From the NCBI GenBank assembly GCA_015064485.1, contig SVSD01000009.1:1-49704 (forward strand): a stretch of DNA of 49,704 nucleotides, in the 5' to 3' direction. Origin of the DNA: Oscillospiraceae bacterium. GTDB lineage: Bacteria; Bacillota; Clostridia; Oscillospirales; CAG-382. The translations under genes and the position numbers were made by a program. The notes under the pieces are model-generated. The model saw only the letters and a program-made list of their open reading frames with translations. It was not told the origin of the DNA and ran no database searches. Shown piece after piece: positions 22,266 through 28,936 of the stretch; position 1 is the first letter of the stretch; every line of letters starts with the position of its first letter.

Positions 22266-22541
22266 ATGGCACAGGAAGCATTGGGCATGATCGAAACAAG
22301 AGGTCTTACAGCTGCAATCGAAGCTGCAGACGCAATGGTAAAATCCGCAGAAGTTACACTTGTTGGAACTGAAAAGATCGGTTCCGGTCTCGTAAGCGTT
22401 ATGGTTCGCGGCGATGTTGGCGCAGTTAAGGCTGCAGTTGAAGCAGGCGGACAGGCAGCTTCTACTTTGGGCGAACTTGTAGCTACTCATGTAATTCCCA
22501 GACCTCACGCAGATGTGGAGAAGATTCTCCCCAAGTTCTGA
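22266..22541 (+). CDS. BMC-H shell protein, PduA/EutM type
   Basis: This 91-residue canonical hexameric shell protein has Gly-Met-Ile-Glu-Thr-Arg-Gly at the start, pore motif Lys-Ile-Gly-Ser-Gly-Leu at about residues 37-42, and the C-terminal Thr-His-Val-Ile-Pro-Arg-Pro-His motif. The Gly-Ser-Gly pore is the form associated with passage of small diols and aldehydes in PduA. A strong GGAGG precedes the start, suggesting high expression as the main facet protein. A 59-nt stretch is identical to the extended paralog downstream. Confidence 0.93.
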   Translation: MAQEALGMIETRGLTAAIEAADAMVKSAEVTLVGTEKIGSGLVSVMVRGDVGAVKAAVEAGGQAASTLGELVATHVIPRPHADVEKILPKF

Positions 22542-22573
22542 TCTCCAATTCTTAAAAAGGAAACAGATAAATT

Positions 22574-22864
22574 ATGAAATCTTTAGGACTTGTCGAAGTT
22601 TCGGGCGTCGTAGCCGCGGTTGATGCTCTCGATATTATGTGCAAAAGCGCGAATGTAACTTTTGTAACATGGGAGAGAAAACTCGGCGGAAGACTTGTTA
22701 CAATAATTGTAACAGGCGATGTTTCGGATGTAACAGAGGCTGTGGAATGTGTTAAGAGAAGCTCTTCCAACCCGCCTTGTGCATCGTTTGTTATCGCCAA
22801 TCCTCATGAAGAAACCATTAAAATGGTCGAGCTTTCGGCGTCTAGACTTAAGAAAAAGAATTAA
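22574..22864 (+). CDS. BMC-H shell protein with Leu-Gly-Gly-Arg pore loop
   Basis: The 96-residue protein has a BMC domain starting Gly-Leu-Val-Glu-Val-Ser-Gly-Val-Val-Ala. The pore loop reads Arg-Lys-Leu-Gly-Gly-Arg-Leu (about residues 35-41), with an Arg instead of Ser, so the pore is likely more positive. Two Cys (near residues 23 and 58) are unusual for a facet protein. The C-terminus is Lys-rich. It lies between the two PduA-like genes. Confidence 0.88.
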   Translation: MKSLGLVEVSGVVAAVDALDIMCKSANVTFVTWERKLGGRLVTIIVTGDVSDVTEAVECVKRSSSNPPCASFVIANPHEETIKMVELSASRLKKKN

Positions 22865-22879
22865 CAAGAGGTAAAACGA

Positions 22880-23329
22880 ATGGCTGAAAAGAAAGAAAAC
22901 GGCACAGCGCGCAAACCGCGTTCAACCGCAAAAAAAACAGCTAAAACAGCAGCGGAGCCTCTCGACGGAAACAAATCCGTTAATACAGCCGCAGCTGCAG
23001 AAAAAAAGATTATCACAAAAATTGATAATAGTCTAACGGAGGTAAAAGTTATGACACAGCAGGCATTAGGTATGATCGAAACAAGAGGTCTTGTTGCCGC
23101 AGTTGAAGCTGCAGATGCAATGCTCAAGGCAGCAAATGTTGAACTCGTTGGCACAGAAAAGATCGGTTCCGGTCTCGTAAGCGTTATGGTTCGCGGCGAT
23201 GTTGGCGCAGTTAAAGCTGCAGTTGAAGCAGGTTCTTCTTCCGCACAGCGCCTTGGCGAAGTTATCGCAACTCATGTAATCCCCAGACCTCACGCTGATG
23301 TTGAAAAGATCCTTCCCGCTCTTAAATAA
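22880..23329 (+). CDS. BMC-H shell protein with 57-residue N-extension and second in-frame start
   Basis: The long form has 149 residues. Residues 1-57 are Lys, Ala, Thr and Asn rich with no predicted fold, then a PduA-like BMC domain begins at Met58 (Ala-Leu-Gly-Met-Ile-Glu-Thr-Arg-Gly) with a Gly-Ser-Gly pore. The first ATG has AAGAGG upstream. The internal ATG at 23051 has an ideal GGAGG 8 nt upstream and would give a normal 92-residue protein. Both may be used. The extension would decorate one face of the hexamer and could bind cargo or other cell structures. The domain is near-identical to the protein encoded at 22266. Confidence 0.88.
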   Translation: MAEKKENGTARKPRSTAKKTAKTAAEPLDGNKSVNTAAAAEKKIITKIDNSLTEVKVMTQQALGMIETRGLVAAVEAADAMLKAANVELVGTEKIGSGLVSVMVRGDVGAVKAAVEAGSSSAQRLGEVIATHVIPRPHADVEKILPALK

Positions 23330-23360
23330 GCGAAGCTCTTTTTGACAATTGCGGTATGAT

Positions 23361-23387
23361 CGAGGTATAAGAGCTCCTTATACCTCG
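23361..23387 (+). promoter_or_regulatory. Perfect 11-bp stem-loop between shell genes
   Basis: CGAGGTATAAG (23361-23371), AGCTC, CTTATACCTCG (23377-23387): an exact stem with a 5-nt loop in a 125-nt gap between the BMC-H cluster and the BMC-P gene. No T tract follows, so it is not a normal terminator. It may protect the upstream shell mRNA or cause partial termination. TTGACA at 23342-23347 stands before it, but no well-spaced -10 lies outside the stem. Confidence 0.6.
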
Positions 23388-23454
23388 GCTGCCCCGCAAA
23401 AAATTCATTTACTCCTGACAGAGAACTATCTCAAGTCGGAAAAAAGGTGAAAAT

Positions 23455-23721
23455 ATGATAATTGGTAAAATCGTCGGAAAAGTAATTTCCACAAGAAAAA
23501 ACGACGCTCTTGTAGGTTGTAAATTTCTTGTAGTTGAAGTGCTTTCATCTATGACGAACGATAAAACAAAAATGGTAGCCGTTGACAATGTAGGCGCCGG
23601 TATCGGCGACATTGTATTGGTAGCACAGGGCAGTGCTGCACGACTTGCATGCCACGACGAGACAACTCCCGTCGATGCTGCAGTTGTAGGCATTGTTGAC
23701 GACGGCACCGGACTGGAGTAA
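23455..23721 (+). CDS. BMC-P vertex protein (EutN/CcmL type)
   Basis: The 88-residue protein starts Ile-Ile-Gly-Lys-Ile-Val-Gly-Lys-Val-Ile-Ser-Thr and has Gly-Cys-Lys-Phe-Leu-Val-Val, Ala-Val-Asp-x-Val-Gly-Ala-Gly-Ile-Gly-Asp and a terminal Asp-Ala-Ala-Val-Val-Gly-Ile-Val-Asp. This is the EutN/CcmL/PduN barrel that forms pentamers closing the shell vertices. It is the only pentamer gene in the operon. An AAAGG ribosome binding site precedes it. Confidence 0.93.
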   Translation: MIIGKIVGKVISTRKNDALVGCKFLVVEVLSSMTNDKTKMVAVDNVGAGIGDIVLVAQGSAARLACHDETTPVDAAVVGIVDDGTGLE

Positions 23722-23730
23722 ATATACATT

Positions 23731-25062
23731 ATGGTATTGACAGAACTTGTTGAAATTATGAGGAAAAACGGTGTCGCCGGAGCTGGCGGAGCCGGATTTC
23801 CCTCTTACGCAAAGCTTGATAAGCGTGCGGACACCATAATCCTCAACTGTGCTGAATGTGAACCTCTTTTGAAGCTCCATAGACAGGTGCTTGAAAAATA
23901 CGCCTACGAAATTCTCTATACTCTCAACGAGATTGCGCAGGCCGTAGAAGCTGAACATATTATTATTGCAGTCAAAGAAGGTTACAAAGGCGCAGTAGAC
24001 GCCGTAAAGGCAAATCTTGACAGATTCCCGAAGGCTTCGATTGGCTTCCTTCCCGAAGTTTATCCCGCCGGCGATGAAGTCGTTACAATTTACGAAACAA
24101 CAAAAAGAGTTGTAGCTCCCGGAGCGCTCCCCATTTCGGTTGGCGTTACCGTATTTAATGTTGAAACAATTCTCAATGTTTACAACGCTATAAACTCTTC
24201 CTTGCCCGTTACAACAAAGTTTGTAACAATAGCAGGCGAAGTAAGAAACCCCGTTACCTTGAAAGTTCCTCTCGGTATGACATATGCTGAGCTTATCGAA
24301 CTTGCGGGCGGCGCGACTGTTTCCGATTACACCCTTATCGGCGGCGGCCCTATGACAGGACCTATTGTAAGCCCGTCTGATGTAGTTACAAAAACATCGA
24401 ATGCGGTTTTGGTTCTTCCCACACAGCATTCCTTAATCTCCAAGAAGACAGCAAAAATTCAGATTGATATGAAGCGTGCTATGGCCGCTTGCTGTCAGTG
24501 CAGAATGTGTACCGATCTTTGTTCGAGAAACCTTCTCGGACATCCTATCGAACCCCATGCATTTATGCGTTCCGCAACAAGCGGCGCTACAAAGGATATC
24601 GGTCCTTTGATCAACACAATGTACTGCTCTCAGTGCGGTCTTTGCGAGCTTTATGCATGCGGTCAGAATCTTTCACCGAGAACTCTTATCGGTGCATACA
24701 AGGCAGGTCTTCGCAAGGCAGGGGTTAAAATCGATCCCGCAGACATCAAATTTGACAAAGTTAACCCGACAAGAGAGCAAAGGCTTGTTCCTATGCCAAG
24801 ACTTACAGCAAGACTTGGTCTTACAAAGTACAATGTCCCCGCACCCCTTGTTGATGAAACAGTCAAAGCTAAAAAAGTCAAGGTTATGCTCGGTCAGTGT
24901 ATCGGCGTTCCTGCAACTGCAATCGTTAAAAAAGGCGATGTAGTAAAAGCAGGACAGGTAATCGGCGATATGGTGCAGGATAAGCTTTCTATGCCTATTC
25001 ACGCATCGATCTCCGGAAAAGTTACCGAAGTAAACGATAAATTCGTTATTATCGAAGCTTAA
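23731..25062 (+). CDS. pduS: PduS-like cobalamin-reductase/RnfC-like iron-sulfur flavoprotein
   Basis: The 443-residue protein starts with the RnfC/PduS NADH-flavin domain (Gly-Ala-Gly-Gly-Ala-Gly-Phe-Pro) and the Asn-Cys-Ala-Glu-Cys-Glu-Pro motif, followed by an SLBB domain (about 165-215). Two 4Fe-4S sites follow: Cys254, Cys257, Cys260, Cys264 and Cys299, Cys302, Cys305, Cys310. A C-terminal barrel-sandwich part ends the protein. In Pdu compartments PduS reduces cobalamin and pairs with the PduT shell trimer. As this pathway needs no B12, it more likely passes electrons between NADH and the shell or the radical activase. The second cluster has a wider x4 spacing before the last Cys and no Pro. 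Confidence 0.88.
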   Translation: MVLTELVEIMRKNGVAGAGGAGFPSYAKLDKRADTIILNCAECEPLLKLHRQVLEKYAYEILYTLNEIAQAVEAEHIIIAVKEGYKGAVDAVKANLDRFPKASIGFLPEVYPAGDEVVTIYETTKRVVAPGALPISVGVTVFNVETILNVYNAINSSLPVTTKFVTIAGEVRNPVTLKVPLGMTYAELIELAGGATVSDYTLIGGGPMTGPIVSPSDVVTKTSNAVLVLPTQHSLISKKTAKIQIDMKRAMAACCQCRMCTDLCSRNLLGHPIEPHAFMRSATSGATKDIGPLINTMYCSQCGLCELYACGQNLSPRTLIGAYKAGLRKAGVKIDPADIKFDKVNPTREQRLVPMPRLTARLGLTKYNVPAPLVDETVKAKKVKVMLGQCIGVPATAIVKKGDVVKAGQVIGDMVQDKLSMPIHASISGKVTEVNDKFVIIEA

Positions 25063-25151
25063 ATCCTTTTTATACTTATATGACTTATGTCATATGCCCG
25101 TTTTTTTACCCCGCAAAAAATACGGGTTTGCAGTTGTGTGGGGAGAAAGGA

Positions 25152-25182
25152 AGTTTTTCATCCCTTTCAGGTGATGAAAACT
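25152..25182 (+). promoter_or_regulatory. Stem-loop in the leader of the pduT-like gene
   Basis: AGTTTTTCATC (25152-25162) pairs with GATGAAAACT (25173-25182) with one bulged T. It lies about 15 nt before the start, in a 134-nt gap that also has the exact dyad TATGAC/GTCATA near 25079. The start itself has no good ribosome binding site, so structure may affect translation. Confidence 0.5.
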
Positions 25183-25196
25183 CACGGTTACTATTG

Positions 25197-25745
25197 ATGA
25201 GTAAAGCAATCGGAATGGTTGAACTTCAGACAGTTTCCGCAGGTATTCAGAGCGCAGATATGATGCTCAAGACTGCCGATGTGGAAGTTATTGAAAGTCA
25301 GCCTGTATGTCCGGGCAAATACATTGTTATCATCTCAGGTGATCTCAGCGCTGTTAAGGCGAGTGTTGACTCGGTGGTATCAAGATTTGATTCCAAGGTT
25401 ATGGGAAGCTTTGTTTTGGGTAATCCTCATGAAGCTATATTCCCTGCCCTTTACGGTGCAACCAAGGTTGAAGATGTAAAAGCGCTCGGCGTTCTCGAAA
25501 CCTTTAATGCCGCAGATATTATTATGGCGGCAGATGCTGCTGCAAAAACTTCACTTGTCGATCTTATCGAACTTCGTGTAGCTCGCGGTATGTGCGGTAA
25601 ATCTTATATGCTCATTACAGGCGATGTTGCGGCAGTAAGTGCAGCAATCGAGCGTGCACAGCAGGAAGTTTCTAAAGACGGAATGCTTCTTGACAGCTCG
25701 GTTATTCCCAATCCCGACAAGCGTCTTTGGGAATCTATTCTCTGA
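25197..25745 (+). CDS. pduT: BMC-T shell protein, PduT type
   Basis: From the ATG at 25197 the product has 182 residues with two tandem BMC domains (about 4-88 and 95-178), the normal size of PduT. The pore loop of the first domain contains Cys38 in Pro-Val-Cys-Pro-Gly-Lys-Tyr, the same residue number and context as the PduT cysteine that holds a 4Fe-4S cluster at the trimer centre. With PduS next door this gives an electron path through the shell. A longer reading from 25080 has a Cys- and Phe-rich start without family likeness. The chosen start lacks a strong ribosome binding site. Confidence 0.9.
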   Translation: MSKAIGMVELQTVSAGIQSADMMLKTADVEVIESQPVCPGKYIVIISGDLSAVKASVDSVVSRFDSKVMGSFVLGNPHEAIFPALYGATKVEDVKALGVLETFNAADIIMAADAAAKTSLVDLIELRVARGMCGKSYMLITGDVAAVSAAIERAQQEVSKDGMLLDSSVIPNPDKRLWESIL

Positions 25746-25791
25746 TAAGAAATTATCAGCTCAGCTCAATTTTTAAAACGAGGAAAGCAAA

Positions 25792-26937
25792 ATGAACACT
25801 TTCAGACTCCCGACAAATGTCTGTTTTGATGCAAATGCTCTCGATAAGCTGAAGGAATACAAAAATCTTAACGCTGTCATATTTACAGACCCTTTTATGG
25901 TAAAAAGCGGTGTTGCAGACAGAATCGCCGAAAAGCTTTCCGAATGTAATGTAAGCATTTTCGGTGAAGTCCGCCCCGATCCGCCTATTGAACTTGTGGC
26001 ACAAGGGCTTGAATTCCTCCTTAAAGCAAATGCTGATATAGTAGTAGCTTTAGGCGGAGGTTCTTCCATCGATGCTGCAAAAGCGGTTCTTATTATGGCA
26101 AAGCGTTCCGGTAAAAAGCAAAATATTAAGCTTATTGCTATCCCTACAACAAGCGGTACAGGCTCGGAGGTTACACAGTTTTCTGTAATCACAGACAAAC
26201 AAGCCGGTGTAAAATATCCCCTTGTACACGAGGACTTGCAGCCTGATGTTGCGATTCTCGATGCAGAGCTTGTTCGTACTGCTCCGCCGTCAATTACAGC
26301 GGACACAGGTTTTGATGTTATAACACATGCTCTTGAAGCTTATATTTCAACTGCGGCAAACGATTTTTCGGATGCCCTTGCTGAAAAAGCACTTGAACTT
26401 GCGTTTGAATATCTCCCCCGTGCATATAAAGACGGTAATGATCTGGAAGCAAGGGATAAGATGCACAAAGCTTCTTGTCTTGCAGGTATGTCCTTCAACA
26501 TTGTAAGCCTTGGAGTAAATCACGGAATTGCCCATGCACTCGGTGCAAAATTCCATATACCTCACGGCAGAGCAAATGCTATGCTTTTACCCCATGTTAT
26601 GCGTTTTAACGCAGATCTTCCGAAAGACTTTTCATCAGACAGCGGCTCTTTTTCAACTGCTGCCAAGAAACTTGCAAAAATTGCAAACAGACTCGGCATA
26701 CGCTCTGCAAATATCAAATTTGCAGTCAATGGTCTTTGCGATAAAATACTTGCAATGGAAAAGACTTGCGGTATCCCCGCTACTCTTTCTGATGCCAAAG
26801 TTTCAAAAGAAGACTATCTTGCTCAAAAGGAAGCAATTATAAATAGTGCTCTTAACGACGCTTGTACGGTTACAAACCCGCGCAAGATGACAGCTTTGGG
26901 CGTTGAAGAAATACTTTCTTTTATCGCAAAATATTAA
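25792..26937 (+). CDS. Iron-containing alcohol dehydrogenase, PduQ-like
   Basis: This 381-residue protein has the Fe-ADH NAD-binding Gly-Gly-Gly-Ser-Ser-Ile-Asp-Ala-Ala-Lys motif (about residues 91-100), Thr-Thr-Ser-Gly-Thr-Gly-Ser-Glu-Val-Thr, and metal-binding motifs (Asp-Val-Ile-Thr-His-Ala-Leu-Glu-Ala and Gly-Ile-Ala-His-Ala-Leu-Gly-Ala-x-x-x-x-Pro-His-Gly). In propanediol compartments PduQ reduces propanal to 1-propanol and regenerates NAD+. A lactaldehyde reductase (FucO) role is also possible, as both belong to this family. No targeting peptide is seen. It is the last gene of the operon and is followed by a hairpin. Confidence 0.9.
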   Translation: MNTFRLPTNVCFDANALDKLKEYKNLNAVIFTDPFMVKSGVADRIAEKLSECNVSIFGEVRPDPPIELVAQGLEFLLKANADIVVALGGGSSIDAAKAVLIMAKRSGKKQNIKLIAIPTTSGTGSEVTQFSVITDKQAGVKYPLVHEDLQPDVAILDAELVRTAPPSITADTGFDVITHALEAYISTAANDFSDALAEKALELAFEYLPRAYKDGNDLEARDKMHKASCLAGMSFNIVSLGVNHGIAHALGAKFHIPHGRANAMLLPHVMRFNADLPKDFSSDSGSFSTAAKKLAKIANRLGIRSANIKFAVNGLCDKILAMEKTCGIPATLSDAKVSKEDYLAQKEAIINSALNDACTVTNPRKMTALGVEEILSFIAKY

Positions 26938-26963
26938 TTGGGTAAAATTTATAAAAATAACTT

Positions 26964-26997
26964 ATTCGACCTGTCGACCGAAATCGGCAGGTCGAAT
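26964..26997 (+). terminator. Hairpin ending the BMC operon
   Basis: ATTCGACCTG (26964-26973) and CAGGTCGAAT (26988-26997) are exact complements, with an inner CCGA/TCGG pairing. The T tract is short, so termination may be partial and read into the Nudix gene 40 nt downstream. Confidence 0.6.
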
Positions 26998-27037
26998 TAT
27001 TAGAAGCTTAAAATTTTCAATCGTGCGAAAGGTTATT

Positions 27038-27511
27038 ATGAAAAATTCATCGTTGTGCTATATCGAAAAAGACGGAAAGTACCTTATGCTTCACCGCATA
27101 AAAAAAGAAAATGATATAAACCGCGATAAATGGATAGGTATCGGCGGGAAATTCGAAGACAAGGAAAGCCCCGAGGACTGCGTTTTGCGTGAAGTCAGGG
27201 AGGAAACAGGCCTTAAGCTTACAGAATACAAATATCGCGGTATTGTTACTTTTGTCAGCAACATTTACGAAACCGAATATATGCATTTGTTTACAGCACT
27301 CGGTTTCACGGGAAATATTTCCGATTGTGACGAAGGAGTACTTGAATGGATAGACAAAAAAGCCTTATACGACCTTGTATTGTGGGAAGGCGACAAAATA
27401 TTCCTCGATCTCATAAATAAAGATACCCCCTTCTTTTCGCTTAAGCTTGAATATGAAAACGATGATCTTGTATCTGCCGTACTTGACGGCATAACAATTT
27501 TTAAAAGATAA
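27038..27511 (+). CDS. Nudix hydrolase (MutT-like)
   Basis: From the ATG at 27038 (GAAAGG upstream) the product has 157 residues. It carries a complete Nudix box, Gly-x5-Glu-x7-Arg-Glu-Val-x-Glu-Glu-x-Gly-Leu, at about residues 38-60, preceded by a strand with Leu-Met-Leu-His-Arg. It fits the 8-oxo-dGTP diphosphatase-like group that cleans damaged nucleotides, although substrate cannot be assigned. A much longer reading from 26903 would cross the BMC operon terminator. Confidence 0.82.
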   Translation: MKNSSLCYIEKDGKYLMLHRIKKENDINRDKWIGIGGKFEDKESPEDCVLREVREETGLKLTEYKYRGIVTFVSNIYETEYMHLFTALGFTGNISDCDEGVLEWIDKKALYDLVLWEGDKIFLDLINKDTPFFSLKLEYENDDLVSAVLDGITIFKR

Positions 27512-27544
27512 ATTAAAGATTTTGGAATAAAAGCTTAAAAAGAC

Positions 27545-27573
27545 TTGAAAAAACTTTTATCGTGTGATATAAT
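27545..27573 (+). promoter_or_regulatory. Promoter of the pheST T-box transcript
   Basis: TTGAAA (27545-27550), 17 nt, TATAAT (27568-27573) with an extended TG one base before it. Transcription should start near 27580, giving a leader of about 310 nt. Confidence 0.75.
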
Positions 27574-27603
27574 ATTTTAGTATGTAGTATAAATATTTGA
27601 AAA

Positions 27604-27836
27604 CACGATGAAAAAGAGTGCCAGGTTTTGTGTTATCAAGAGAGACTTCGGAAGGTGCGAGAAGTTTAACAAAAATCATCGGCGGTTCGCTTTGGAGTGG
27701 CGGTTGTGAAATTACAGTAGCTTCCGACGGATACCCCGTTACGGTAGACTCAGGTCAAAAGATGTGCATTTTTATGCAAATTTGGGTGGTACCGCGGCAT
27801 TTGTCGTCCCTATGGTTTTTCCATAGGGCTTTTTTA
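27604..27836 (+). promoter_or_regulatory. T-box riboswitch (Phe) controlling pheST
   Basis: The leader holds the T-box sequence TGGGTGGTACCGCGG (27783-27797), then a terminator stem CCCTATGG/CCATAGGG (27808-27825) and a T run. A GATGAAAAAGAG-like start is seen near 27608, and a TTC triplet at 27686-27688 followed by GCTTTGGAG fits a Phe specifier. Uncharged tRNA-Phe pairing with the T-box would allow read-through into pheS. This is established for the class; the specifier position is my reading. Confidence 0.9.
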
Positions 27837-27889
27837 TTTATATTACAAAATAATCAAGTTAATTTTTTTATAAAACAAAGGAGATAACC

Positions 27890-28924
27890 ATGAAAGAAAA
27901 GCTTCAGGCACTCCGTGCTCAGGCGATGGAAGAGCTTTCCGCCATCACATCTTCCGGCGATCAGCTTTCCAAAAATCTTGAAGATTTCAAGGTTAAGTAT
28001 CTCGGCAAAAAGAGCGAACTCGTTTCCGTTATGAAGGGAATGGGCGCACTCTCCCCCGAAGAACGCCCCATTATGGGACAACTTGCAAACGAAGTAAGAA
28101 CTTCAATTGAAACTGCATTTAACGAAGCAAAGGAAAATGCCGCAAAGGTAGAGCTTGAAAACAAGCTCATTGCCGAAACTATTGATGTTACTCTTCCCGG
28201 CAAACAGCCTCTTATGGGAAGACCTCATCCTATAAGCGCCGTACAGACTGAAATTGAAAATATTTTTATCGGCCTTGGATTTGAAATAGTTGACGGTCCC
28301 GAAGTTGAATACGATTACTACAACTTTACAGCTCTCAACATCCCCCCCGAACATCCCGCAAGAGATACTCAGGATACATTTTATATCAACGCAAATACTC
28401 TTTTGCGTACACAGACTTCTTCCGTTCAGATCCACGCAATGGAAAAGAAAAAGCCTCCGATCCGTATGATCTCTCCCGGAAGAGTTTACCGTTCTGATGC
28501 AATCGATGCTACCCATTCTCCTATGTTCCATCAGGTAGAAGGCCTTGTTGTCGACAAAGGTATCACAATGGGCGACCTTAAGGGTACACTTGAGCTCTTT
28601 TCCCGCAATATGTTCGGTGAAGATACAAAGATAAGATTCCGCCCACACCACTTCCCGTTTACTGAACCTTCCGCGGAAGTCGATGTTTCCTGCTTTGCCT
28701 GCGGAGGCAAAGGATGCCGCATCTGTAAAGGTGAAGGCTGGATCGAAATTCTCGGTGCCGGCATGGTACATCCGGATGTATTAAGACGATGTGATATCGA
28801 CCCCGAAGAATATTCGGGATTCGCATTCGGTATGGGTATCGAAAGAATAGTTATGAAGAAATATAATATTGACGATATGCGTTTGCTTTACGAAAACGAC
28901 ATTCGTTTCCTTTCACAGTTTTAA
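27890..28924 (+). CDS. pheS: Phenylalanyl-tRNA synthetase alpha subunit
   Basis: The 344-residue protein has the usual N-terminal coiled coil (about 1-85) and class II catalytic core. Motif 2 reads [15 protein letters not shown]. Motif 3 is Gly-Met-Gly-Ile-Glu-Arg near the C-terminus, with [11 protein letters not shown] between them. A Cys-rich segment ([12 protein letters not shown]) is a normal feature of many bacterial PheS. Start has AAGGAGATAACC upstream. The gene is under T-box control and forms the alpha2beta2 enzyme with PheT. Confidence 0.97.
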   Translation: MKEKLQALRAQAMEELSAITSSGDQLSKNLEDFKVKYLGKKSELVSVMKGMGALSPEERPIMGQLANEVRTSIETAFNEAKENAAKVELENKLIAETIDVTLPGKQPLMGRPHPISAVQTEIENIFIGLGFEIVDGPEVEYDYYNFTALNIPPEHPARDTQDTFYINANTLLRTQTSSVQIHAMEKKKPPIRMISPGRVYRSDAIDATHSPMFHQVEGLVVDKGITMGDLKGTLELFSRNMFGEDTKIRFRPHHFPFTEPSAEVDVSCFACGGKGCRICKGEGWIEILGAGMVHPDVLRRCDIDPEEYSGFAFGMGIERIVMKKYNIDDMRLLYENDIRFLSQF

Positions 28925-28936
28925 GGAGGTGTAACT

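Noticed and set aside
23342-23371. Internal promoter TTGACA with TATAAG before the BMC-P gene
   Set aside because: The only spaced -10 lies inside the perfect stem-loop, so the match may simply come from the hairpin sequence.
25074-25085. Riboswitch in the pduT leader
   Set aside because: There are short stems but none of the conserved cores of known classes, such as cobalamin; only a plain stem-loop is reported.
25080-25196. Upstream extension of the pduT-like gene
   Set aside because: The extra 39 residues are Cys/Phe-rich, unlike any BMC protein, and the region contains a hairpin. Starting at 25197 gives the normal length and puts the pore Cys at residue 38.
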